From Clostridia bacterium (GTDB lineage: Bacteria > Bacillota > Clostridia > Oscillospirales > Acutalibacteraceae), in contig JAFVSK010000023.1 of the NCBI GenBank assembly GCA_017503785.1, positions 124,001 through 188,000 on the forward strand: a stretch of 64,000 nt of DNA, given 5' to 3'. The position numbers were made by a program, and so were the translations under genes. Under the pieces are notes generated by a model. That model was not told the origin of the DNA, ran no database searches, and saw only the letters and a program-made list of their open reading frames with translations. Position 1 is the stretch's first letter. Every line of letters begins with the position of its first letter. Shown piece after piece: positions 8,204 to 15,736 of this stretch.

Positions 8204-8854
8204 TTACGACTCCTTTACCAACTTAACAATACGGCTGGTGCCGAGGCGCGAAGCACCCAGCTTTAAAAACTCCTCGGCATCGGCCAGCGTGGTAATGCCG
8301 CCGGCCGCTTTGATCTTGACGTGCGGAGCAACGTGCGCCGCAAACAACGCAACGTCCGCCGCGGTGGCACCACCGGTGGAAAAGCCGGTGGAGGTTTTGA
8401 TATACTCGGCACCCGAGGCCGACACCACCTCGCACAGACGAATTTTTTCTTCGTCGGTGAGCAGGCAGGTTTCGATGATGACCTTAAGCACGCGATTGCC
8501 GCACGTGGCTTTTACGGCGCGGATCTCTTGCAAAATGCGGTCGTAGGCGCCCTCGCGCACCCAACCGAGGTTAATGACCATATCAATTTCATTGGCACCG
8601 AGCGCGATCGCATCCTGCGCTTCAAAGCACTTGGCAGCGGTGGTCATATAGCCGTTGGGAAAGCCAATGACGGTACACAGCGTAAGGCGGTCGCCCACGT
8701 AGGCCTTGGCGAAGGCCAGCATGCTGGGCGGAATACACACCGAGGCGGTGCCGTAGTGCATGGCTTCATCGCACAGCACGCGGATCTCCTCCCACGTGGC
8801 CGTGGGACTGAGCAGCGTGTGATCGACCGTGGAAAGAATACGCTTTATATCCAT
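8204..8854 (-). CDS. deoC: Deoxyribose-phosphate aldolase
   Basis: A 216-residue class I aldolase cleaving deoxyribose 5-phosphate to acetaldehyde and glyceraldehyde 3-phosphate. The Schiff-base Lys is in [14 protein letters not shown], with the supporting Lys in KIKAAGGI and the Asp in EIDMVINLG. The fold is a TIM barrel of normal length. It lies 2 bases after the EEP-family gene and 1 base before deoB, clearly one operon. Confidence 0.97.
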   Translation of the reverse strand: MDIKRILSTVDHTLLSPTATWEEIRVLCDEAMHYGTASVCIPPSMLAFAKAYVGDRLTLCTVIGFPNGYMTTAAKCFEAQDAIALGANEIDMVINLGWVREGAYDRILQEIRAVKATCGNRVLKVIIETCLLTDEEKIRLCEVVSASGAEYIKTSTGFSTGGATAADVALFAAHVAPHVKIKAAGGITTLADAEEFLKLGASRLGTSRIVKLVKES

Positions 8855-8856
8855 AC

Positions 8857-9567
8857 TTACAGCTCCAGTTCTACTACGTAGGGGCGGTGATCGGAGGAAA
8901 CGATCGCCGGAATATCGGCCGACAGCACTTTGAGATCCTTGGAAGTAAAGAAATAGTCGATCTTGACCCTGGGCGTATCCGACGGCCAGCTGAGACGCTC
9001 GCCCTCAAACAGATCGGCAGTGTCGAACAGCAATTCGCGAATGGGGTCCAACAAAGGATTGGCCGGCTTGACGTTGAAGTCACCCATGAGCACGCAGCGT
9101 TCGGTTTCCACGTTGCTCATCACGGTGGCCACGGCGTTTTCCTGTTCGTCGGGGTTGAGGCCGAAGTGGATATCGCACACCGTTAGGCCCTCGCCAACGT
9201 CGATTTTGGCCTTGAGCAAGCAACGGGATTCGTAGCGGCTGCCCGTGAGGGGGCCGGTGGGATCGGGCACCGGAATGGTGACGGCATCCAAAATGGGAAA
9301 ACGCGACAGCAGCGCGTTGCCGTAGGGATTGGGGGCGGTGCCCACATCGATGGCCTTGGCGAAATAATAGTAGTAGCCCAATTTGTCGGCCAAGATTTGT
9401 GCCTGCGGCTCATAGCCCTCCATGGTGCCTTGGCCGCGGATCTCCTGCATGCCGATGATATCGGCGCCGCAATCGCGAATGGTTTTTACCATTAGATCGT
9501 AATCAATCACGCCGGTGCGGAAGTTTTCACAGTGCTGCGTATTAAAACTCATAACGGTGATTTTCAT
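8857..9567 (-). CDS. Endonuclease/exonuclease/phosphatase (EEP) family hydrolase
   Basis: A 236-residue metal-dependent phosphoesterase-like protein. Family motifs are present in order: SFNTQH near the N-terminus, the metal Glu in [23 protein letters not shown], and [13 protein letters not shown] at the C-terminus. There is no signal peptide, so it acts in the cytoplasm. The ATG at 9567 has GGGAGGAG upstream. It is the first gene of the deoC-deoB-cdd operon. The family includes DNases, RNases and sugar- or lipid-phosphate phosphatases; the substrate cannot be assigned, but the context suggests nucleotide or sugar-phosphate turnover. Confidence 0.88.
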   Translation of the reverse strand: MKITVMSFNTQHCENFRTGVIDYDLMVKTIRDCGADIIGMQEIRGQGTMEGYEPQAQILADKLGYYYYFAKAIDVGTAPNPYGNALLSRFPILDAVTIPVPDPTGPLTGSRYESRCLLKAKIDVGEGLTVCDIHFGLNPDEQENAVATVMSNVETERCVLMGDFNVKPANPLLDPIRELLFDTADLFEGERLSWPSDTPRVKIDYFFTSKDLKVLSADIPAIVSSDHRPYVVELEL

Positions 9568-9591
9568 AGTATCTCCTCCCTCTTTAAATTT

Positions 9592-9619
9592 ATTATAACA
9601 AACCTTCTAAGAATTGCAA
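9592..9619 (-). promoter_or_regulatory. Promoter of the EEP-deoC-deoB-cdd operon
   Basis: TTGCAA, 16 bases, TATAAT on the minus strand, 25 bases before the ATG. Confidence 0.7.
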
Positions 9620-9659
9620 CGGGCGAAAAGCAAAAATCGACTTTTTTACGAAAAAACTC

Positions 9660-9688
9660 TTTACATTCGACAACGGCGGTGGTATACT
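9660..9688 (+). promoter_or_regulatory. SigA promoter of pyrR-uraA
   Basis: TTTACA, 17 bases, TATACT. The resulting leader is about 115 bases and holds the PyrR loop and terminator. Confidence 0.75.
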
Positions 9689-9703
9689 TTGAAATAATGA
9701 AAC

Positions 9704-9795
9704 CATCTTTAACAAGCGGTTCCGCGAAGCCGACAAGAGGGTGTCCATAGGTGTGTCAAAACGATCTTGTCTGTAAAGCGGCAAGGTCTTTTTTT
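9704..9795 (+). promoter_or_regulatory. PyrR-dependent attenuator leader
   Basis: A PyrR-type binding hairpin lies at 9717-9732: CGGTT and AGCCG close a hexaloop CCGCGA that fits the PyrR consensus CNGNGA. Two stem positions differ from the textbook ARUC/GGYU arms but change in pairs. TCTT (9706) and AAGA (9735) can form the lower stem. Downstream, GATCTTG (9763) pairs with CAAGGTC (9782) and is followed by seven T (9789-9795), an intrinsic terminator ending 15 bases before pyrR. High UMP/UTP would make PyrR bind and favour termination. Confidence 0.68.
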
Positions 9796-9810
9796 ACGAG
9801 GTAAAACAGT

Positions 9811-10350
9811 ATGGAGCAACTCAAAGCGGTACTGATGGACGAAGCCACCATGAACCGTACCCTGATGCGCATGGCACACGAGATCACCGAGAAAAACAAG
9901 GGTGTTAGCGATCTGTGCCTGATCGGTATTCATCGGCGCGGTGAACCGTTAGCACAGCGGTTGCAGGAAAATATTGCACGCATTGAAGGGGTGACCGTTC
10001 CGTTTGCGGCGCTGGACACCCGGCCCTACCGCGACGATATTCCGCAGGATGCCCCTGCCGAGCCGCCCACGCTGCCGTTTGATATCGTGGGCAAAACCGT
10101 GGTGCTGGTGGACGACGTGCTGTTTACCGGACGTACCGTGCGCGCCGCCATTGAAGCGGTGTTTTCGGTGGGACGCCCCAAGGCCATTCAACTGGCGATC
10201 TTGATCGACCGCGGCCACCGCGAGCTGCCGTTCCGTGCCGACTACGTGGGAAAAAACATTCCCACCGCTCACGCCGAATCGGTGGCGGTGAAGCTGCCGC
10301 CTGTGGACGAGGATTGCGGCGTGTATCTGTACAACGGGAATCAAGGCTGA
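9811..10350 (+). CDS. pyrR: Bifunctional pyrimidine operon regulator PyrR / uracil phosphoribosyltransferase
   Basis: A 179-residue type I phosphoribosyltransferase. The PRPP-binding loop is VVLVDDVLFTGRTVRAA, and LIGIHRRG, near residue 40, is typical of PyrR. In Firmicutes PyrR binds a conserved loop in pyr mRNA leaders when UMP is high and causes premature termination; it also makes UMP from uracil. The leader of this gene carries a fitting loop and terminator, so it is likely autoregulated. It is followed by the uracil permease gene, and other pyr genes are not in this window. Confidence 0.96.
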   Translation: MEQLKAVLMDEATMNRTLMRMAHEITEKNKGVSDLCLIGIHRRGEPLAQRLQENIARIEGVTVPFAALDTRPYRDDIPQDAPAEPPTLPFDIVGKTVVLVDDVLFTGRTVRAAIEAVFSVGRPKAIQLAILIDRGHRELPFRADYVGKNIPTAHAESVAVKLPPVDEDCGVYLYNGNQG

Positions 10351-10396
10351 GCGCCTTATTCATACAGTGTTATTAAATTCTGAGGAGGAAAAACGC

Positions 10397-11746
10397 ATGA
10401 ACCTGATCTATGGCATTAAAGACAAACCCAAGTTCGGGCAAACCGTTGTGTTTGCCATTCAGCAGTTGTTGGCCATCATGGCCGCTACGCTGGTCGTTCC
10501 CGTTATCGTCGGTAACGGCATGCAGCCCGCTGCTGCTCTGTTCGGTGCCGGTTGCGGTACGTTAGTGTATTTGGCTTTCACCAAATTCCGCAGCCCGGTG
10601 TTCCTCGGCTCGTCCTTCGCATTCCTCGGCTCCATGGCCGCGGCGTTTGCGGGCGGCGTTTCCATGAGCCTCGGTTACCTCGGTCTCATCATCGGCGCGA
10701 TCTTCGCCGGCTTGGTGTACGTGGTGATCGCGATCTTGGTTAAGATCGTCGGCGTGGAGTGGCTGAACAAACTGATGCCTCCCGTTGTTATCGGCCCCAC
10801 GGTGGCCATCATCGGTCTGTCGCTGGCCGGCAACGCCATTGGCGATATGCAGAACAGCGGTACCGGTACGGCCAACCCGCTGATCTGCGTACTGGTTGGC
10901 GTGGTTACGCTGATCGTCACCACCCTGGCTTCTACCTACGGCAAGAAGTTTGCGAAGCTCATTCCCTTTATCATTGGTATCCTCTCCGGCTATGCGCTGG
11001 CTGCCATCTTCACCGCCATTGGTGATGCCGCCGGTATTGATGCGCTGAAGGTGATCGACTTCACCAAGATCAGCTCGCTGTGGGCTGAGGGCGTGGGTGT
11101 TAAGACCTTCATCAACCTCGACTTCACCCCCACCTTCTGGGTGGCTAAGGACGGTTTGGCCGAGCTGAACGGCGCTTACATTGCGACCATCGCTGTGGCG
11201 TATCTGCCCGTGGCGCTGGTGGTGTTCGCCGAGCACGTGGCCGACCACAAGAACATCTCCTCCATCATCGGTACCGATCTGCTGGAGAATCCCGGCCTGT
11301 CCCGCACCCTGCTGGGTGACGGCGTTGGCTCCATGGTTGGTTCTTTCTTTGGTGGCTGCCCGAACACCACCTACGGTGAGTCGGTGGCTTGCGTGGCTAT
11401 CACCCGCAACGCTTCGGTCATCACGATCGTGTTTGCTGCCATTGGTGCAATTCTGATTTCGTTCTTCTCGCCCTTCGTTGCGTTTGTTAACTCCATCCCC
11501 GCTTGCGTAATGGGTGGCGTTTGCATGGCGCTGTATGGCTTTATTGCCGTGTCGGGTCTTAAAATGCTGCAGCAGGTTGACTTGAACAAGAACCGCAACC
11601 TGTTCACGGCTTCGGCGATTCTGATTGCCGGTATCGGCGGCTTGTCGCTGACCTTCGGTAAGATCACCATCACGGCGATCGCTACCGCGCTGATCCTCGG
11701 TATCATCGTTAATCAGATCCTGTCCAAGGAAAAGGACGAAGAGTAA
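10397..11746 (+). CDS. uraA: Uracil permease (NCS2 family)
   Basis: A 449-residue membrane transporter with about 12-14 helices that takes up uracil with protons. ENPGLSRTLLGDGVGSM and GCPNTTYGESV match the uracil branch of the nucleobase-ascorbate transporter family, and AEHVADHKN carries the usual conserved Glu. I chose the ATG at 10397 because GAGGAGG precedes it; the frame extends 10 codons upstream without a ribosome site. It forms an operon with pyrR and so falls under the same attenuator. Confidence 0.94.
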   Translation: MNLIYGIKDKPKFGQTVVFAIQQLLAIMAATLVVPVIVGNGMQPAAALFGAGCGTLVYLAFTKFRSPVFLGSSFAFLGSMAAAFAGGVSMSLGYLGLIIGAIFAGLVYVVIAILVKIVGVEWLNKLMPPVVIGPTVAIIGLSLAGNAIGDMQNSGTGTANPLICVLVGVVTLIVTTLASTYGKKFAKLIPFIIGILSGYALAAIFTAIGDAAGIDALKVIDFTKISSLWAEGVGVKTFINLDFTPTFWVAKDGLAELNGAYIATIAVAYLPVALVVFAEHVADHKNISSIIGTDLLENPGLSRTLLGDGVGSMVGSFFGGCPNTTYGESVACVAITRNASVITIVFAAIGAILISFFSPFVAFVNSIPACVMGGVCMALYGFIAVSGLKMLQQVDLNKNRNLFTASAILIAGIGGLSLTFGKITITAIATALILGIIVNQILSKEKDEE

Positions 11747-11757
11747 GTTTTAACCAA

Positions 11758-11799
11758 AAACACCGCCGATAGCCGGACGCTATCGGCGGTGTTTCTTTT
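11758..11799 (+). terminator. Terminator of pyrR-uraA (bidirectional)
   Basis: AAACACCGCCGATAGC pairs perfectly with GCTATCGGCGGTGTTT over a 5-base loop, then CTTTTT. On the other strand it also ends the small S23-like remnant. Confidence 0.92.
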
Positions 11800-11869
11800 T
11801 GCGAAAGAGCAACCACAAGATTTGAATCGCAAATTCTGTTGACATATCAGCAAGTTTGTTTTCAGCCAT
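11780..11869 (-). pseudogene. 5' remnant of a four-helix-bundle (S23/bAvd-type) protein gene
   Basis: A 29-codon frame, MAENKLADMSTEFAIQIL followed by WLLFRKKKHRR. The first 18 residues resemble the start of the short four-helix-bundle proteins related to 23S rRNA intervening-sequence proteins and to bAvd of diversity-generating elements; those run to about 115-125 residues. Here the similarity stops and the stop codon lies in the uraA terminator stem. The 5' end is fully equipped: TTGAAA-17-TACAAT promoter, GAGGTGAT ribosome site and ATG. I infer truncation by deletion; a genuinely expressed 29-residue peptide is possible. The family assignment rests on recall of the N-terminal pattern only. 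Confidence 0.5.
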
Positions 11870-11890
11870 ACTATCACCTCATTTGCTCCG

Positions 11891-11919
11891 ATTGTACCAC
11901 GCATTTGCAAACTTTTCAA
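11891..11919 (-). promoter_or_regulatory. Promoter of the S23-like remnant
   Basis: TTGAAA, 17 bases, TACAAT on the minus strand, just outside the hairpin array. Confidence 0.6.
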
Positions 11920-12076
11920 TGAAATCGCGCAAGCGCGATGAAATCCTCACTCCGCTCGGATGAAATCTGCTTCGCAGATGAAATCAAATCCACCCACCCG
12001 CCGTCGAGGCGGATTTCATCCCCGTAGGGGATTTCATCATCGGAGATGATTTCACCCATCCGAAAGGGTGGATTTA
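11918..12076 (-). repeat. Compound hairpin array built on GATGAAATC
   Basis: The left half carries repeated GATGAAATC-type units, the right half the inverse GATTTCATC-type units, so the whole can fold back on itself. Between units sit small perfect hairpins: ATCGCGC/GCGCGAT, ATCTGC/GCAGAT, CCGCC/GGCGG, ATCCCC/GGGGAT, ATCATC/GATGAT and CACCC/GGGTG. Direct coding is unlikely. It has the character of a short palindromic, possibly mobile, repeat family. Strand assignment is arbitrary. Confidence 0.72.
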
Positions 12077-12080
12077 GTTG

Positions 12081-12121
12081 AAAAGAACCCACAGTTGTCG
12101 TAGACAACTGTGGGTTCTTTT
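12081..12121 (-). terminator. Terminator downstream of tRNA-Gly
   Basis: AAAAGAACCCACAGTTGTC pairs perfectly (19 bp) with its complement over a 3-base loop; the arm ends in TTTT in the direction of the tRNA. Confidence 0.85.
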
Positions 12122-12122
12122 C

Positions 12123-12196
12123 TGGAGCGGAAGACGGGAATCGAACCCGCACGGTCAGCTTGGGAAGCTGAAGTTCTGCCACTAAACTACTCCCGC
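12123..12196 (-). tRNA. tRNA-Gly (CCC anticodon)
   Basis: On the minus strand a full cloverleaf is readable: acceptor GCGGGAG/CTTCCGC, D-arm with AGTTTAGTGGC, anticodon stem CAGC/GCTG with loop TTCCCAA (anticodon CCC), T-arm CGGGTTCGATTCCCG, and an encoded CCA end. A strong terminator follows 1 base later. Confidence 0.95.
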
Positions 12197-12287
12197 GTGT
12201 GTCCTTTATCATAGCACAGGAAAACGAGAAAATCAAGAGGTTTTTTCTGATGGATTTTGTGATATACTGTATAATGAGGTGTTGCAG

Positions 12288-12611
12288 ATGAGTGGCAGCG
12301 TTTTTGAAAAGATCTACGAGGTGGTACGTACCATTCCGCGCGGGCGGGTGGCCACCTACGGCATGGTGGCCATGCTGGCGGGAAATCCGCGCTGGGCTCG
12401 CGTGGTGGGCTACGCCTTGCACGTGAACCCCGAACCGGGGATAATTCCTTGTCACCGCGTCGTCAACCGTCACGGCCGCGTGGCCCCGGGCTTTGCGTTC
12501 GGTGGCGAGGGTGTGCAACGCGCGATGCTGGAAAATGAGGGTATCGTATTTGGTGAGGACGGCTGCGTGGATTTAAAAAAATACAGTATTTTTGCAGGAA
12601 ATGACAGTTGA
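12288..12611 (+). CDS. MGMT/Ogt-like alkylated-DNA repair protein (short form)
   Basis: A 107-residue protein corresponding to the C-terminal DNA-binding and active-site domain of methylated-DNA-protein-cysteine methyltransferases. The alkyl-acceptor motif IPCHRVV is intact with its Cys, unlike alkyltransferase-like proteins that carry Trp. PRGRVATYG and the wing segment GFAFGGEGVQRAMLENEG are family features. The N-terminal domain of full MGMT is absent, as in the short MGMT-family proteins. The ATG at 12288 has GAGGTG six bases upstream. Its stop codon overlaps the -35 box of the next gene's promoter. Confidence 0.88.
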   Translation: MSGSVFEKIYEVVRTIPRGRVATYGMVAMLAGNPRWARVVGYALHVNPEPGIIPCHRVVNRHGRVAPGFAFGGEGVQRAMLENEGIVFGEDGCVDLKKYSIFAGNDS

Positions 12612-12636
12612 CACACCTACCCCGCCCTTTTATAAT
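12608..12636 (+). promoter_or_regulatory. Consensus SigA promoter of the metallophosphoesterase gene
   Basis: TTGACA, exactly 17 bases, TATAAT. The -35 box overlaps the stop codon of the MGMT-like gene. The leader to the ATG at 12655 is only about 12 bases. Confidence 0.88.
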
Positions 12637-12654
12637 AAGTTTGAGGTGATAACC

Positions 12655-13773
12655 ATGATTCCCAACGGATTACTGTGCCATCCCGCGGTGTTTGCCGTGG
12701 AAGACGAGTATCAAATTTTAATGCTTTCCGAAAAACCGGTGTTGCTTTCCGTTTTGGTGAACGGTAAGGAGTACTTTGACGATGCGTGCGGCGTGCGGCG
12801 CTCCGATACCGAGACCCATCGCATTACCGTGCCGCAGGCAGCGCTGGACGCGGCCGGCTGCTACACGCTGCGCGTGTGTGAGGTGATTGAACGCAAGCCG
12901 TATTGGCCGAACATTGCCGAGCCGCAGGACTATGCGTACACGTTCCGTGCGCTTACCAAAACCGAGGATATCGTGCTGTATCACATTGCCGACGTACACG
13001 GTCGCGCGCAGCACGCCATTGCAGCGGCGAAAGCAGCGGCGAAGCAACCCGACGTGTTACTCTTTAACGGTGACATTCCCGACCATTGCGGTGATTTCGT
13101 TCAAATGCACGCGCTGCTGAATATTGCTTCGGCGGTGAGCGGCGGCACGCTGCCCTGCGTTTGCGCCCGCGGTAACCACGATTTTCGCGGCTGCTATGCC
13201 GAGCATTACATAGATTACCTCCCCACCAGACACGGTCTTACCTATTACACGTTCCGCGTGGGCTGCCTGTGGGGTGTGGTGCTGGATTGCGGCGAGGATA
13301 AGCACGACGACCGCGAGGAGTACAACGGCACCATTTGCTGCCACAGCTTCCGCGAAAAGCAAACGGAGTTTTTGCGTAACGTAAGCGGCTATGACCATCC
13401 CGACGTGAAATACCGTTTGGTGCTGTGCCACAATCCGTTTACACAAACGCCCGTGCCGCCGTTTGATATTGATGTCCCGATCCTCACCGAGTGGGCAACG
13501 ATTTTGAAGGAAACGGTGAAGCCACAGTTGATGATCTGCGGCCACACGCACACATTCGAGGTGCGCGAAGAAGGTTGCGCGCGCGACCACAAAGGGCAGC
13601 CCTGCCCGATCGTGATCGCCTCGAACCCCAAAGAGATCGGCTACACCGGCCCGGAATACAACGGCTATACCGGCGCTGCCATTACGCTGAACGGCAACGT
13701 GGCCGAGGTGGTGTGCAACGACAACACCGGTGCACAAGGCTTTACCGCTACCGTGCCGCTGAAGCAGTGGTGA
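12655..13773 (+). CDS. Calcineurin-like metallophosphoesterase
   Basis: A 372-residue cytoplasmic protein with an N-terminal beta-rich segment (about 1-95) and a calcineurin-type phosphoesterase domain. The dimetal motifs appear in order: HIADVHGR, LFNGDIPDH, CARGNHDFRG, LCHNPF and ICGHTHTFE. The ATG at 12655 is preceded by GAGGTGAT; upstream in-frame codons overlap the promoter. The substrate is unknown; related proteins hydrolyse phosphomonoesters, phosphodiesters or nucleotides. It has its own strong promoter and is followed after 4 bases by a DUF1294 gene. Confidence 0.88.
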   Translation: MIPNGLLCHPAVFAVEDEYQILMLSEKPVLLSVLVNGKEYFDDACGVRRSDTETHRITVPQAALDAAGCYTLRVCEVIERKPYWPNIAEPQDYAYTFRALTKTEDIVLYHIADVHGRAQHAIAAAKAAAKQPDVLLFNGDIPDHCGDFVQMHALLNIASAVSGGTLPCVCARGNHDFRGCYAEHYIDYLPTRHGLTYYTFRVGCLWGVVLDCGEDKHDDREEYNGTICCHSFREKQTEFLRNVSGYDHPDVKYRLVLCHNPFTQTPVPPFDIDVPILTEWATILKETVKPQLMICGHTHTFEVREEGCARDHKGQPCPIVIASNPKEIGYTGPEYNGYTGAAITLNGNVAEVVCNDNTGAQGFTATVPLKQW

Positions 13774-13777
13774 GTGC

Positions 13778-14032
13778 ATGGGAGTGTGGGAGATTGCGTT
13801 GGCGGTTATTAGCGTGATAGCCGCCGTCATTACGATCTACGACAAGGTGATCGCCGGCAGCGGCCGACGGCGCGTGCCGGAGCAAACGCTGTTTTTGCTG
13901 GCATTGCTCGGCGGTGCGGCGGCCATGTACGTAACAATGCTGCTCATTCGCCACAAAACCAAGCACAAGCGCTTTATGCTGGGATTGCCGCTGATCGTGG
14001 CGATACAGCTGGCGGCTTGGTGGGTGCTGTAA
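13778..14032 (+). CDS. DUF1294 family small membrane protein
   Basis: An 84-residue protein with about three membrane helices. The central RRVPEQTLFLLALLGGAAAMYVTMLLIRHKTKHKRFMLG pattern, notably the VPE-LLALLGG and RHKTKH segments, identifies the DUF1294 family, whose function is unknown. It follows the metallophosphoesterase gene after 4 bases, so it is probably co-transcribed. Confidence 0.85.
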   Translation: MGVWEIALAVISVIAAVITIYDKVIAGSGRRRVPEQTLFLLALLGGAAAMYVTMLLIRHKTKHKRFMLGLPLIVAIQLAAWWVL

Positions 14033-14050
14033 TTGGCAGTTGTCAGCCTT

Positions 14051-14082
14051 TAGGGGCGGGACGATGTGGGCATCGTCCCCTA
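14051..14082. repeat. Short hairpin element of the TAG...CTA type
   Basis: GGGACGATG pairs perfectly with CATCGTCCC over TGGG, with outer TAG/CTA ends. A second element with the same design (GTAG, variable stem, CTAC) is at 32713-32744. Confidence 0.55.
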
Positions 14083-14093
14083 CAAAAACAAAA

Positions 14094-14136
14094 AGCAAGA
14101 GTAACAGGAAAGTTTCCTGTTACTCTTGCTCTTTTT
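14094..14136. terminator. Bidirectional terminator between DUF1294 and DUF4886 genes
   Basis: AGCAAGAGTAACAGGAA pairs perfectly with TTCCTGTTACTCTTGCT over a 3-base loop, followed by CTTTTTT on plus and by T-rich sequence on minus. Confidence 0.88.
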
Positions 14137-14147
14137 TATATGGGGTA

Positions 14148-14861
14148 TCAGCCGACGAGGGCTTTCAGAACGGCAATTTTTTGAGGATCGGTATTTTCGG
14201 GGGCAAAGGTGACGGTTTCGGCGCTCTTGCCCGTAAAGAAGCGATACCAACACAACCCTGCCAGATAACGGCCGTAATCGTAGCCGAGATGATGGTCGTC
14301 ACGGTAGAGGGATACGCCACCGTGGGCGACGTTGAATTCGGGCAGCTTGGCGCCCTCGTACACAGCTGTGCCGCAATCAATAATGGGCAAGCCGTAGTGA
14401 GTGGCTACGCGGTCGGTAGCGCGAACGATCGCCTCGTACATGGCAGTGCGATCGCATCCATACAGCGGGAAGCTGCCGTGCTGCGAATTGTCCTCATACG
14501 GCCAAGTGCGGTGAAACACGATTTTCGCTTTAGGGCACGTTTCTTTAACGTAGGCAAGCAGGTCGCGCATGAAGGGCTCGTAGCTATCGTAAAAGCCCGA
14601 CTGCGAGCTGACCTGCTGCACCGTAATGTAATCCCACTTTTCGCGGGTGAGGGCATCGGACAGCGCGATCTTTTCCAGCGCCACGGCATCCTTTTCATAG
14701 TCGTATTCGGCAGCATCTGCCACCACGTTATTCCAATGGCGTTGCAGGCTGCAGCCGCCGATGTAGCAGTTGCGCACCAGCAGCTCCCCCTCGGCCATTG
14801 CTTCGATATACCGCGTGGCATCCTGCGAAAAACTGTTGCCGATGGCTAAGATCTTTTTCAT
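14148..14861 (-). CDS. DUF4886 / SGNH-hydrolase-like protein
   Basis: A 237-residue protein starting MKKILAIGNSFSQDATRYIEA. The GNSFS block with the nucleophile-type Ser, the oxyanion-type Gly in IGGCS, YITVQQVSSQS, and a late Asp-x-x-His in YRDDHHLGYDYG follow the SGNH esterase scheme of the DUF4886 family. No signal peptide is seen. The start overlaps the stop of the preceding membrane-protein gene by 4 bases, making it the last gene of the sortase operon. A role in removing acyl groups from cell-envelope glycans would fit the context but is inference. Confidence 0.8.
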   Translation of the reverse strand: MKKILAIGNSFSQDATRYIEAMAEGELLVRNCYIGGCSLQRHWNNVVADAAEYDYEKDAVALEKIALSDALTREKWDYITVQQVSSQSGFYDSYEPFMRDLLAYVKETCPKAKIVFHRTWPYEDNSQHGSFPLYGCDRTAMYEAIVRATDRVATHYGLPIIDCGTAVYEGAKLPEFNVAHGGVSLYRDDHHLGYDYGRYLAGLCWYRFFTGKSAETVTFAPENTDPQKIAVLKALVG

Positions 14862-15736
14862 TTCTTATTCTCCTTTGCTTTATACCGCACCAACAGCACA
14901 GCAGCAGCAACAAGCAGCACCGCACAGCCGATGAATACCCACAATGCCGCCGTGGTCATACCGCCGACAGCGCCGTCTAAAATACCGCCGACATACAGTT
15001 TGAGCGGCGAATCGCCCAATACCAAGCGGTTGACCAGATCGTGGCGCTTGAGCAGCCACAACGGCACGAACGCCAACGCGCTGCCCACAAACAGCGAGCC
15101 TGCCGTGGCATAGAAGCGCTGCAGGCGGCCGCCCCACGGAATAAGGCTGAGTGCCGCAAACAGCACCGCTGCCGCCAACGACCACCACGCCATGGAGGCG
15201 GTTTTTCGCAGCGGCGTATCGCCGTACACTAAGTCGTGTCCGTAACCGAGAAAACGATTGATGACGCCTCCCGCCAGCACCGCTTCGGTGCTGGTTGCCA
15301 ACTCCTGCGACAATGTGGCGGCCGCATTGACATCCAGCGGGCGTTCCTCCTCGGGGAGTGAAGCAAAGAAGGAGTCGATCACCGCGCGGTACGGTGCCGG
15401 ATCTACATCAAGGGGTTTAAGCTCCTCGCCACTACACAGCGCCGTGTATACCGACGCGGTATACTGCCGAGAGAGCTCCCGGATCCACTCGGTCGTAACG
15501 GCGGTTTTGATTGTATCGAACGGAAGATCGTAAAACAAACATTCCGCTTCCAAATCATCCAACACGTAGTCGGTCATGCCCTGCACGAAGGCCGGATCGT
15601 TAGGAATGTCGCGGTACAGCCGTTCGCTGTAAACGTACCCCTGCAAGCCGAAAAGCAGCACCGTGGCTGCAACGGATACCACCAGCAGTATGGCAACGGC
15701 GGCTTGGAAGAGCGGACGGAAAACGCGGTCAACCAT
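14858..15736 (-). CDS. Membrane protein of unknown function in the sortase operon
   Basis: A 292-residue protein with one N-terminal membrane helix (about 9-32), an extracellular region of about 140 residues rich in acidic residues, then three C-terminal helices (about 185-205, 210-232, 258-283). I do not recognise a named family. The gene overlaps the sortase gene by 8 bases and the DUF4886 gene by 4, so the three are translationally linked. The topology suggests an accessory or chaperone for surface-protein processing, but nothing in the sequence proves it. Confidence 0.7.
   Translation of the reverse strand: MVDRVFRPLFQAAVAILLVVSVAATVLLFGLQGYVYSERLYRDIPNDPAFVQGMTDYVLDDLEAECLFYDLPFDTIKTAVTTEWIRELSRQYTASVYTALCSGEELKPLDVDPAPYRAVIDSFFASLPEEERPLDVNAAATLSQELATSTEAVLAGGVINRFLGYGHDLVYGDTPLRKTASMAWWSLAAAVLFAALSLIPWGGRLQRFYATAGSLFVGSALAFVPLWLLKRHDLVNRLVLGDSPLKLYVGGILDGAVGGMTTAALWVFIGCAVLLVAAAVLLVRYKAKENKK

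Noticed and set aside
9593-9784. A 63-codon minus-strand frame in the gap between the EEP gene and pyrR.
   Set aside because: It overlaps two promoters and the pyrR leader and has no ribosome site or family pattern.
11918-12076. The regularly spaced units of the hairpin array look CRISPR-like at first sight.
   Set aside because: Units are 9 bases, the spacers are themselves palindromes, orientation flips halfway, and no cas gene is near.
11916-12518. A 200-codon minus-strand frame.
   Set aside because: It runs through the tRNA-Gly gene, its terminator and the hairpin array; it cannot be a real protein gene.
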